NCBI GenBank assembly: GCA_022113835.1
Contig: JAILWY010000020.1
Coordinates: 4,650,001-4,714,000 of the forward strand
DNA: 64,000 nucleotides
Reading direction: 5' to 3'
Source of the DNA: Atopsyche davidsoni
Taxonomy: Eukaryota; Arthropoda; Insecta; Trichoptera; Hydrobiosidae
The notes beneath the pieces are model-generated. The model was given only the letters and a program-made list of their open reading frames with translations, searched no databases and was not told the DNA's origin. Every line of letters starts with the position of its first letter. Within the stretch, counting starts at the first letter, position 1. Shown here in pieces: positions 12,901 through 24,251 of this stretch. The position numbers and the translations under genes are program-made.

Positions 12901-14091
12901 GACCAATGTTACGCCGGCGGACCTGGACAAGGTGAAGAATAATTTCAAGTGGGTGTGCGACCAGATGGACCACATGAAGATCAGCCCCCCGCACACCGTG
13001 GCCATCATCATGGGGTCTCCTTCCGACAAGGAGCACTGCAAGAAGATTGCTAAGTGTACGCACTAACTAGTTACAAGACAAGAATCCCGTTTGCTTAAAA
13101 AATCAGGCAGCTTATTCATCCTCGGTTAAAAGTCAAATAAATGCTGTGCAAAATTGAATCCGTTGTTCTGTGATCTTCAATCAACACCATGAATGTATCT
13201 ATTTAGGTTTTGGCAGCCGTTGTTTTGTGTTGAGCTGCTTGGGGTATATATTACTTAAAAATTTGGTTTGTGTGTCTTTTCCTGCTGCTCACCTGTCACT
13301 CCGAGATGTGCTGAGTTAGTATCCGGGAGCAAATAAACTCTTGTCCCAATGGTTCCAGCAGAAGGACTAAAGCATCAGAGTAATATAAACCCCAAGCGGC
13401 AAAGCATCCGAGGAACCAGATCAAACCATTAATTAAAAGAATTAATCACCTAAGAATACTAAGACATATTATTATTGATAATGTACATACGTTTTATAGA
13501 AATGATAATCTGTTGCAATTTAAAATAAAAAAATGAATATTAATTGAATTAAAAATAAATTCTATAGGCTGCAAAGATTTGGGAATGAATGCAGAGTTGC
13601 GTGTGACTTCCGCACATAAAGGCACAGAGGACACACTGAAGACCCTTCGTGAGTTGGAGGCGCGGCCTGGCTCTCTGGTGCTGGTGGCCGTGGCCGGCCG
13701 CTCCAACGGCCTGGGGCCCGTACTGGCCTCCAACGCTACCTGCCCCGTCATCAACTGCCCGCCGCCCTCTGACATGACCGTGCAGGTAAACATTACAACA
13801 CAACCTTAGTCTATTCATACTCTGCTTTTTATATTATGTTTTATTTATAAGTATATTCAAGTTTGTCTAAATCAGAAAATATTTGGTTCGCAGGACATCT
13901 GGTCGAGCTTGTCGCTGCCGTCGGGCGTGGGCTGCGGCACTGTGCTGCACGCGGAGGCTGCGGCCCTGCACGCCGCGCACATGCTGGCTCTCTCTGACTA
14001 CCTGCTGTGGGGGCGCCTGCGCTCGCGCCAGATCCAGCACATGGTGGCTCTCAGAGCGGCCGACAAACTCGCCAGAACTGGCCGCCTCTAA
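9926..14091 (+). CDS. Paics: PAICS, bifunctional SAICAR synthetase / AIR carboxylase, 9 coding exons, complete
   Basis: Performs steps 6 and 7 of de novo purine synthesis: carboxylation of AIR to CAIR, then ATP-dependent condensation with aspartate to SAICAR. Exons are 9926-9944, 11028-11231, 11523-11686, 11850-11943, 12188-12313, 12501-12586, 12887-13055, 13568-13785 and 13894-14091. All phases agree and give 425 aa, equal to human PAICS. The N-terminal SAICAR synthetase domain (about 7-260) has EGKTKQVFE near 18-26 and [15 protein letters not shown] in exon 6. The C-terminal PurE-type domain (about 267-425) opens with [10 protein letters not shown] at 269-278 and contains [11 protein letters not shown] and [16 protein letters not shown]. 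The exon 7 donor at 13056 is chosen because only it keeps frame with exon 8. Exons are GC-rich and introns AT-rich. The gene is head to head with Prat and convergent with the zinc-finger gene downstream. Confidence 0.97.
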
Positions 14092-14412
14092 ACTGCACGT
14101 CTCGATTGTTTAAAAATAAGGCAAAACATTTTGTTTTTATTCCAGTTGAATTTAATTACATTCCATGTTATCTTGAAAATTAAGATTTTATACAATGCAA
14201 TACAATTTTATATAAAAAAAAAAAAACCACTTGATTTCTTTTCAACAACTTCACTTTATTTATAATTGATTACACTTTTCAATAGTTTTAAGCAATTCAG
14301 TTTCTTGAATATTCAATAAATAAATCAAAAATTTGAGTATTGTCGCATTTTTAGAGAAAATGTTACGATGCATAAATTTTCTTTTAAATGTTATGTAAAG
14401 ATCAAAATGATC
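14092..14412. terminator. Convergent 3' regions of PAICS and the zinc-finger gene
   Basis: Short AT-rich gap between two convergent stop codons. A plus-strand AATAAA near 14317 could serve PAICS. TTTATT words near 14135 and 14254 read as AATAAA on the minus strand and could serve the zinc-finger gene. If so, the two 3' UTRs overlap. Confidence 0.45.
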
Positions 14413-17400
14413 TCAAATATCGCAAGCGAAAGCCATCTCTCTGTCGTGAATACGTTTATGCTGAATTAAATTTATTCTTCGATTACATGTGTGCGAACAT
14501 TGGTCACACGCAAAAGGCTTATTTCTACTGTGGATAAGTTTGTGCTGAAGTAGATTGCTCTTGCGATTGCACACGTGAGAACATTGATCACAAGCAAAGG
14601 CTTTCTCCCTGCTGTGAGTGAGCTTGTGTTGAATTAAATTACTTTTCCGAGTACACGAAAAAGAACATTCATTACAATTGTAAGGATTCTTGTGCTTGAG
14701 CTTGTGAGAGCTTAAATATCGCTTACGGTTACATCTGTAGGAACATTGGTCACACGCGAAGATCGCCTCTGTGCCGTGAGTAAGCCTGTGCTGAATCAAA
14801 TCAATTTTTGTATCACACACATACGAACATTCATCACAAGCAAACGCCATATCACTACTAGTATGTATCAGTGCGTGTTGAACGAAATTGCTTTTCAGAA
14901 AACATTTGAAAGTACATTGGTCACAAGTAAAATTATTCTCTTCATCATGGCTGTGTTTGTGTTGGGTTAAATCAGTTTCTAAATTGCATCTATATCCACG
15001 TTCATTACAATCAAAATCTTCCTTTTGAGTATGAGTAAATTTATGTTGAATTAAATTGGTTTTTAATTTACAAGTATACATGCATAGGTCACATCTATAA
15101 ATCTTTCCTTCGGCGTGACTGAGCTTGTGTTGAATCAAAGCACTTTCCAAGTTACATTGGTAAGTACATTGATTACAAGTAAAGACATCGTCTTCGGCGT
15201 GGGTATATTTATGCTGGATCAAGCTTCCTTTTCTTTGACATGTATATGAGCATTGGTCACAATTATAGATCTTGCCTTCGGTATGAATAAGCTTGTGTTG
15301 AATCAAATTTCTTTTCAATTTGCATGTATACATACATAGGTTACAACTATAATTTTTCTCTTTAATGTGAATTAACTTGTGTTTAATTAAATCAGTTTCC
15401 TGGTTACATATGAATGGGCATTGGTTACAAGTTAAGTTATTAGTTTCGACATGAGAACGTTTATGTTGAAATAAATTACTTTTCCTTTTACACATATATG
15501 CACATTGATCACAACTATATGTTTTGCCTTCACTGTGACTGAATTTGTGTTTAGATAGAGTAATTTCTGAGCTACATTTATATGCACAAATGTCACAGCC
15601 AAAGGGCTTCTTATGTCTAAGCATGTGACTAACTAAATTACCTTTCCGGTTACATACGAAAGAGCATTGTTCACAAGCAAAAGCCTTTTCGGTGGTATGT
15701 GTGAGTTTATGTTGAGCTAAATTACTTTTTCGACTGCACATATATGGACATTTATCACAAAAAAATGCCGTATCGTTGTTATGAGTGAGTCTATGTTGAA
15801 TTAGATTTCTTTTAACTATAGTTTTGTATGTGCATTCATTACAAGTGTAAGCTTTTTCATCATTGTGGATAATTTTGTGTTGAATCAAACCCTCTTTGGA
15901 GTTACATCTGTATGAACACTGATTACAAGCAAACGGATTTTTATGCCTAAGCAAGTGACTTATCAAATTTCCTTTTCTATTACAAATGAAGGAGCATTGA
16001 TAACAAGCAAAATCTTTCTCGGTGGTATGAGTCAGTTTATGCTGAGATAAATTGCTTTTACGATTACATACATATGAACATTTATCGCAAGCAAATGCCT
16101 TTACTTTAGTATGAGTAAGTTTGTGTTGAATTAAATTGTTTTTGGCTTTACATTTATACGCACACTGGTTACAGGAGTACACTTTCTCTTCTGTGTGAGT
16201 GAGATTGTGTTGAATTAGATCGCTTTCCAAATCACATGCGTATGCACATTCATTACATGCAAAGTTTTTCTCTCCAATATGAACAAATTTGTGTTGAACT
16301 AAATTGCTTTTCACCTTACATGTATATGTACAACGATCACAAGCGTAAGTCTTATTTTCAGTATGAGTATTTTTATGTTGAATCAAATCACTTTCCAAGC
16401 TGCATGTGTAGGTACATTCATTACATACAAAATCATTCTTTTCAGAATGACTAAGCTCATGTACAATTAAACCAGTTTCTAAATTACACATATATGTATA
16501 TTGGTTACAAGCATGGATTTTATCATTAGCGTGAGTGAGCCGATGTTGAATCAAATGTGTTTCCAAATTACATGTGTACTTACATTCCTTACAAGATAAT
16601 TCTATATCTTCAGTATGAGCATGTTTATGTTGTATCAAATTACTTTCATCGTTACACGAGTAAGCACATTGGTCGCACTCAAAAGTTTTTTCCTCGGTGT
16701 GAATGAGATTGTGTTGAATTAAATCAGTTTCCGAGTTACATTTATATGCACATTGGTTGCAAACTAACAAGTTTGAATGTCTAAGCATGTGACTAACTAA
16801 GTTGCCTTTTCGGTTACAAACGAATGCACATTGATTACACGAGAACGCTTTCTCATTGTTGTGAGAAAGCTTGTGCTGAAATAAATTGCTTTTACGGTTA
16901 CAAACGTATGAACATTGGTCACAATTATAAATCCTCTCTTCGGAATGAGTTAGCTTGTGTCTAACTAAATCGATCTTCAGGTTACACCGGTACGTACACT
17001 GGTTACAGCCTAAAGGCTCTGTGTGCCTTTGCATGTGATTAATTAAATTATTTCTCCTGTTAGAAGCATATGTACATTGATCACAAGCAAAGGCTTTCTC
17101 TTTGGTATGAGTGAGTTTATGTTGAAACAAATTGCTTTTTCTATTAGATGTATACGAGCAGTCGTTACAGGAGTAAAACCTCTTGCCATTATGACCAATC
17201 TTGTGTTGGATTAAATTACTTCTCGTGCTACATTTATAGCCGCATTGGTTACAACAAAAGTTTTTCTCATCACTATGAATAAGGTTGTGTTGAACTAAAT
17301 TATATTTACGGTTACACCTGAAAGTGCAATGTTCACACGCATAGAGCTTCTCCTCAACGTGAGTGAGTTTGTGCTTGATCAGATTGACTTTCAAGCTTGA

Positions 17401-18157
17401 TCTGAATGCACATAGGTCACAGGCAAAGGGGTTTGTATGTCTAAGCTTGTGACAAACTAGATTGCTTTTTCGGTTGCACACATAAGAACATCGATCGCAC
17501 GCAAACGCCTTCTCGTTGCTGTGGGTAAGTTTATGTTGTATCAGATTATTTCTCCGATTACACCTATGTGAGCATTGATCACAAGCATAGACCTTTTCTC
17601 CGCTATAATCACTGCAGAAATCATCATTTACTTCGTCTTTATATTGGATAGGTGCAGTGTCACGTTTTCTTGCACGAACCTAAAATAAACAATAAAATAA
17701 ATTTAGGGATGAGATTATTTTAAGAAAATAATTTTTGCATTAACTCTGCAAGATATTTTGTTATAGCTCGGAATCCTATCAATGTTTAAATGTAGATTAT
17801 TTAACTCGGGAACTTATCAAATCAAATCACAATTAATACAAGCCTAAACATACAAGTATGCCTGTAAAATTGTATTACTATGTGCACAAAAAATTTTATT
17901 TGTGGCTGTCAAGTCTCTAAAAATAATAAGGATACCTTTCTTCTGCCTGTTTTCTTCTGCTTCAGCAGAATATTTTCAACATTGAATACTTCTATTTTTA
18001 TTTCATTGGCTTCATTGTGGGAGACCTCATCGCTCGCGGCTTCGTGGCTGTCATCAGTTTTGGGTGATAATTCTCGTTTGACAAAAATCACACCACTGGT
18101 GGATGGGAGAAGACATTCTACAGGGTCGAGGATCTCTTGCTTCACAACAACCTCCAT
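14413..18157 (-). CDS. Giant C2H2 poly-zinc-finger protein (about 38 fingers), two exons
   Basis: Coding exons 18157-17936 and 17679-14413 join in frame to give 1162 aa. Residues 1-74 are acidic and finger-free, with three sumoylation-like motifs (VKQE 5-8, VKRE 26-29, IKIE 53-56) and a basic end (KKTGRRK). From residue 105 to the end the protein is an array of 38 fingers of about 28 aa, typically CDQCSYVCNRKSNLxQHKLTH, with HSEEK-like or shorter linkers. Most fingers carry an extra cysteine three residues after the second zinc Cys. Two fingers have lost the second Cys (CNQYTYMC and CNERGYRC), and the protein stops just as a 39th finger begins (FACDI). A nuclear nucleic-acid-binding role is inferred from the family. 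I cannot name an orthologue. No ZAD or KRAB domain is visible. Confidence 0.88.
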
Positions 18158-20564
18158 TTAATTGAGTTTTTCACTCAAAATGTAGAGGTTCACAGATCAA
18201 GTTATACTGTTTTAGTACACCTAGTTAAGAATATATTTTCGTGCAAGATACGCAAAAACAGTTATAAATGTAAGTTTCATTTATATTTCAAGACAAATGA
18301 CGCTTGTTTTAATTAATAATAAGACGGATACGTTATATTATGAAACGTTCATATTGAATTGACATGTCAAAAATCGCTGACAGGCAGTTGTCTTTTATAC
18401 TTCATTCTTGTCTATACTCTTTTAATTGTCTATAGTCTCTGATAAATAAATATTTTTAATTTTATTAATAATAAAAGCAGTATTTACAGTCATATTTGTT
18501 TTATTACAAAGATTATTTTCATTAATTTTTATATATTGCGTAAAAAAATCTTGACCCATGAGATCACGAATTTTTTTTTTTTTTAAATTTTTTGTGTAAT
18601 TTGATTTTTAGTAGCAATAATATATTTTTATTATTACAATATAAAAAAAAACATTTAAAAAACCATTGTCAAACAATTTAGTTAAACAAGTCACATGGTC
18701 TTATAAACAACTAATTATTAACTGAATCATACAAATGTACTTTATTTACGTCATGATCATCTTTATATTGAATTGAATTTTTGTTTTTTACAAGTATATG
18801 AACATTTTCTACATACTTGATTAAACCACGAAAGATTAATCAATCAATAAAAAACTCAATCTTTACTTAATTCTGTCGATTTGTTTTCATTGGTAAAATT
18901 ATTTGCGGGAAAAATATTGACCTATCAGAAAACAGCATTTTAGGCATACTACAATGAATTTAAGTTTTAAATGTTCATTGGCAAAACTGTCGGAATCTTA
19001 ATTTTTTGTAATTGTATTTGCTGTGAATGTTTGTTATACTGTCTCAGCAAGATAACAACAAACTAAATGATGATAAAATTAAATCATTGTATCTACTAAC
19101 ATAATTGCTTACTATCTAATTCTAATTAATTATAAATGACAGGCTGATATTTTTAGAAAGATTCTGATAAAAGATAAGTCATAATATTGTTTACTATGTA
19201 ATGACTTCTATTATTTTTATAATCATGAGATAACTTATAAATAGTTCAATAAACTTGTGCTGATTTAATCGATATTATTTTACCGAAGTATTGTTTATTT
19301 TATTTATATCATTATTGAATTAAATTGAGTGCTGAGTCAAGTTTAATTACTTAAAATATAATACGAAATATAATTGATTAATATTGTGATGATTTTATGT
19401 GAAAAAAAGATAAAATCTCGTATTTTTTTGGGTTACTTAAACAGTGTATATCTTTTTTAAATAAAAATATTTTCGTATTTTGTATAAAATATTTCTAAGA
19501 TCAACTTTGTTTTTTTTCATTATTAATTATTATTATTAAATTTTTGAAATAAAATATAAGCAAAATAAGTATATCAAAACTACCACGCATGAACGCTTCA
19601 TTGAAAAGACCTTCCTGTGTTATTTTATTACAAAACATCTATTAATTAAATAGAACTGAAATGAAGTTTTTTTTTCTTAAAAATAGTCTAATTAATTAAA
19701 TTATAAATAAAATATATACAGCTGCATACAAAAACATAATTAAAATCATCCACGAACGTGCGCATATTTTTCTGCTGAAATGCTCATTTTTTTTCTTTCC
19801 ATTGCTCGTAGCCTCGAAGGACTTTGTCTCGTGTAAAATCGTGAATGAATTACAAATATTACACACGAATGAAATCAATAAAAACATTTAATAATAATAA
19901 TAATAATCGGGCACAATCGGCGTTCAGGTCCTCGAAGAGAGAGCCACCACCGACCGGTCTTGAATATTAAGTATTATTTTTCTACCTCATTATCATACAG
20001 AAGTCGTCCGCCGGAGTGGATCGACGCGAATACTTGCCAAGAAAACTCGACCGATGCTCCAACAGCAAGCCTCCAAGCTTCTAAACGCAAGTAAAATATA
20101 TTTATAAATTAAATTATTATATAATAAACATAGTTTTATGCTAATTTACAATAGTTCTTAAAGTTATGCTTACAATACTGTATATGACTATCCCCTGATC
20201 CAGGCGTAGTTGTGGGGTCTACAAGATGTTGTATAGGTGGTGGCGTACGTGGGTTTCTATATTTATCTTATATAGTAGCTGTATTTATAGTAAATTGTAT
20301 AAATACTGTGAATTTCAACAAAGCTTTGACGTTTCGCGTGACATTGAAAAGCGACGCGTAAAAACAACAAATCACCAAAACTAAGAAAGTACATACCACT
20401 TTAGTTTATAAGCTTTTGCTTTATATAGGTGTCCCTAAATTTTTATAAATAACACAGGTTTACAAAAATTGAAAGCCATTTAACTGATAAACTATTTCAT
20501 ACATAACCTTAAATGTTGTTTCGGTTATTCTTTACGAAGTTGAGAGCATTGTGATGCGGCTTTA

Positions 20565-20795
20565 TAGGTCACAAATGAGAGAGTCTCGCACAGAATGAAA
20601 GAAAGTGAATCCTATTTTGGCCATATTAAAAAAAAAAAATACAGCCAATTTTCCAGGGAAAAACTCGAAAGAAAAGAGGGCATTGGGAGGAGGAAACTTG
20701 CGTGGATGAGGAATTCCGAAGACTGCATAAATGTGTGGTCAATTCAATCTCTCTTTTAACCTCCTCTGAGGAGAGGCACTTCAAGGAGAAGAAGA
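20565..20795 (+). mobile_element. Non-LTR retrotransposon C-terminal remnant
   Basis: Plus-strand frames, interrupted by a poly-A slippage run, read RVSHRMKESESYFGHI, then REKLERKEGIGRRKLAWMRN, then the family end LRRGTS. This is the conserved post-reverse-transcriptase tail of insect LINEs (GKIEGKRGxGRRxxSWLRN type). It is 5' truncated and frameshifted, so dead. Confidence 0.7.
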
Positions 20796-21684
20796 CACAA
20801 CCCTATTATATAAACAGGGTTAGGCAAGGAGGTATGGATGGTGAACGTAGCGTGAGGTGAAGATAACTTTGTTAGATAAAGAATAAAAGTAGTATGTCAG
20901 GAGCTGCCATTTTAGTAGCAACAGAGACGTGGTCGATTGAGCATTGTGTGTTCGTATACAACACCTTTATTGAAACAGGCCGTTCTGTCAATCCGAGCGG
21001 TTCCACGTGAAATGCTTCGGAGGAGTATATGGACAAAAACGGACGCCATTTAACACATATAATTTTTCGTACGTAAGCAATATTTTTAATTTCTTTTTTT
21101 TTTATTTTCGTAATGGCAACATCCAAGTTACACATTGAAAGAATAATTTTAAAATTTAGTTAAAAAATGAGTGTGTAACTGTTATTTCAAATCATCCATA
21201 TCTACCTGCCTAACTCTGTACAGTGTTTTATAGCAAAGTTGCATATTGCGTGAATTTCGGGACAGCTGTATATGAAACGCTATAAGGAAGAAAAAGTCAG
21301 TATAATATTTAATTTTAAATTTGTTTCGTAATAATTATGACCATTGAACCATCGCACGTAGTCTGGAGCTATTAATTTCAAGGTCGTTTAAAATTGGTGC
21401 AATGGTGCTTTGTTTCTGAAGTGAAATATCGTATCTCAGTTGGTAATGTCTTGAAGGCAAACAACGACGCTTTATCTTGTAATTTCAGTTTTACATTAAA
21501 CAATTAACCTTATCTTATACATTGTCTGTATTTACCGAGCACAACAATGAAATTGGGTAAGTTTTATATTAAAATATATCGATAAAAATAATTTATTTGC
21601 ATACTTAGTATAAACTCTTTGAATATACACAATAGTATAATACAGTACACAATGTGTTATAATGAATAATATATGTCTATAGAT

Positions 21685-21832
21685 CAGTGTTTTTCAACCT
21701 TTTTGAATACGCGACCCCTTTGTGTGTTAAAAAATTCTGGCGAATCCTAAGCCTTGACCCATTTATTGTAGTATATGACTGAAAGAAAAAATATTTTTCT
21801 TTTACCCGCGACCCACAGGTTGAAAAACACTG
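21685..21832. mobile_element. hAT-like MITE, 148 bp
   Basis: Ends are perfect 16-bp inverted repeats: CAGTGTTTTTCAACCT at the left and AGGTTGAAAAACACTG at the right. The CAGTG...CACTG ends are typical of hAT elements. The interior is non-coding and contains GCGACCC at both ends. The 8-bp flanks (CTATAGAT and CTAAGGGC) match poorly, so no clear target duplication remains. Confidence 0.8.
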
Positions 21833-21915
21833 CTAAGGGCACACGAGCAGTGCACCACTGCATGCCAGTTTTTATTATATATTATTAATAAAATTAGTAA
21901 AGTAAAAAAAAATTG

Positions 21916-22475
21916 ATATAAAATGTTCGTAGCTGCTTCAAGTTTTTGGTACTCCACGTTTCGGTCCCCGTGCTGGGACCATCTTCATGTGTTACCCGAA
22001 CATGGTTCCAGCTCGAGGACCAAAGCGTCCCGAGAATCCAGACCAATGAACGTTTGAATATTGAGCATGCAGCTGTATTCATTGCATGCAAAATAATAAA
22101 TTAACTACGTAAAATAATATTTTTGGTACCGGTTGGCGAAACCGGTCACCAATAAAATAAAATTTATTTTAAAAGTATGCCGAATTTAATTATATTATTT
22201 TATATGGTTAATTAATACAATAGGCAATCCACGATGATTGGGTTTATTTTGCACGCAATGAATAAAGCTGCATGCACAATTTTTAGATAAAATATAATAT
22301 TCTTAGACACTCTAAAAACTATACAATGAAAAGTTTCCATCTCAAAATATTTATTCTTGGGACGCGTTGGTCCTCGTGCTGGGACCTTGTTTATTGAAAT
22401 CCCTGAAGATGGTCCCAGCACGGGTCCGAAACGTTGAGTACCGTAAACTTGAAGCAGCTCCACCAAAACATTTTA
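21916..22475. repeat. Fold-back (inverted repeat) element, about 560 bp
   Basis: The left arm (21916-22092) and right arm (22240-22475) are inverted copies. The left arm contains GCTTCAAG, CGTTTCGG, GTGCTGGGACCATCTTCA and GCATGCAGCTGTATTCATTG, and the right arm has the same blocks in reverse complement and reverse order. The centre has a smaller palindrome, ACCGGTTGGCGAAACCGGT. The arm motif recurs singly near 34220 and, diverged, near 50790. Confidence 0.75.
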
Positions 22476-22529
22476 TTAAATTTTCTGTAAAAAATATTAA
22501 GTTAATTTTAATAATAACATTTAAAAAAA

Positions 22530-22532
<3 letters not shown>

Positions 22533-22615
<83 letters not shown>
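22533..22615. repeat. (AT)n microsatellite, about 41 units
   Basis: An uninterrupted AT dinucleotide run of 83 bp just right of the fold-back element. The isoleucine/tyrosine reading frames across it are artefacts. Confidence 0.98.
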
Positions 22616-22617
<2 letters not shown>

Positions 22618-23872
22618 AGGTATGCGGTTGTGCATTGCTTGTATGATCCTCTATCTAAAGGTACAAAAAAAAAGTTAGATTAGTATATTAATCATGGCGT
22701 TTTTCATTGACCCTAAAATATAATCTCGACGCGATGACCTCTATTTTTACAAGAAAATGAACTCATGACATGAGTTTATCAAAAAATGATTTTAAATTCT
22801 ATGCAATCGCGGTTTGTGGTTTTTTTTAATAATTATTTTGCGTGCGTAAAGAGCTTGACAACATTTTAACTGGCTGGAAACTATCCATTCAATATAACAT
22901 GATACATAAAAAAAACAAGGGAATTCGCTCGGTACTTATTGGACTCCCATAAGAAGAAATATTGTCATATAAAAACTTTTGTTAGGTTATTTTGTTTAAA
23001 TTTAAATGAAAACAATCGATCAATATAAAATATATTTATTAACTGTAAATTATTTTTGGGAAAATTTAAAATGAGGTTAAAAAAACGATATTTATAAAGT
23101 TTTAAAATTAAAATATTTATTTAATACAGTGAACAATAAGACATGGTGTTATTAGCTTCAAGGAATTTTTTTTATTACATAAACGGAATATATTATAAAA
23201 ACAATTAAATAACACATTTTCCGAATCATTGAAATTATTGAGACCATTTCTGTAATCATAAGAAGTAAGGTAATTATTTTTCATTATTTTTATATATTTA
23301 TTTGGTTCACAATAAGTTTGTATGCTGGGCATTTTTCATCACTAAAGTGGTTAGATATTAATATATTTTTGATTGGTTGGTTACCCCTGGCTTAAAAATC
23401 TGGACAATTAGTATTATTGTGAATCAGACTATGCTGCCAGAAAACATATACATTTCCCTTTAAAAACCAAAGGATGTCCTGACAATACAAGAAACGCAGT
23501 CTGTGATGATATTAACAAAAAAATTAGCACACATACTTGCGTGTTTTTGTTTGACATACATTTTATATTTTATAAGTGAGGGTTGTTCAAGTTCACACAA
23601 GGATTAAGACGAATGTGTTATTAAGCATATTGTTTCATGTTTTATTACGTGTCAGCAGTTCTCATGGTCAATTTAAGTAAATTTATACATGAGGTATTTA
23701 CTAAAAATTTTAAAGGAATGTATAAAAAAAACGTTTTTTTTTAGGATGCTTATTTGGTTAATAAAATCAACCATATCAACTAACAAAATAGTTATTCTGA
23801 GATTTTATTGTCTGATAGGTCAAAAAAATTTCGCACTTGAAAATCGGACTACGCAATTCGTTTATATTTAGG

Positions 23873-23915
23873 ACCTCTCCTCAGAGGAGGTTGGTGACCA
23901 TCTCATTCAACATAT
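23873..23915 (-). repeat. LINE-family 3'-end motif
   Basis: Minus-orientation copy of the block CCTCTGAGGAGAGG with ATGGTCACCAACC on its other side, nearly identical to the copies at 5272 and 20756. Confidence 0.65.
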
Positions 23916-24251
23916 TTGTCTGTTTATGTTTTTCTTATAGTAAATATTGTAGTGGATCTGAGTATTGGTGCTGCTTAACAGTATTACAAAACAAACATTT
24001 CTTTAATAAACTTTGGCATTTAGATTTGATATTCCTTCTGCAGTAGAAGCCCCACTGTCTCTATAAAAAAATATTTATAGCAGATTTTATACTGTTGTAT
24101 TGAACGGCCCATTTTCTTATCTGAGCATTAGCAACTACTGTATATATATTGTCATATTTTTCATCGGCGAAGTAGTTGCCTTTGTCACGTGAAATAGTTG
24201 TCCGTGTCACTTAAAGTAGTCTTCCTCGTGTGTTGCTTAGCGGCCAGAAGC

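Larger units (their letters stand above)
18158..24251. other. AT-rich intergenic region with repeats
   Basis: No gene is convincing here. The first 200 bp should hold the promoter of the poly-zinc-finger gene. The remainder is AT-rich with a LINE remnant (20.6 kb), a hAT-like MITE (21.7 kb), a fold-back element (21.9-22.5 kb), an (AT)n tract (22.5 kb) and a short LINE end at 23873-23915 (minus). An exon-like GC-richer block at 20003-20093 is discussed as a finding. Confidence 0.55.

Noticed and set aside
22367..22678. Long tyrosine/isoleucine-rich open frames
   Set aside because: They are translations of the (AT)n microsatellite and fold-back arms.
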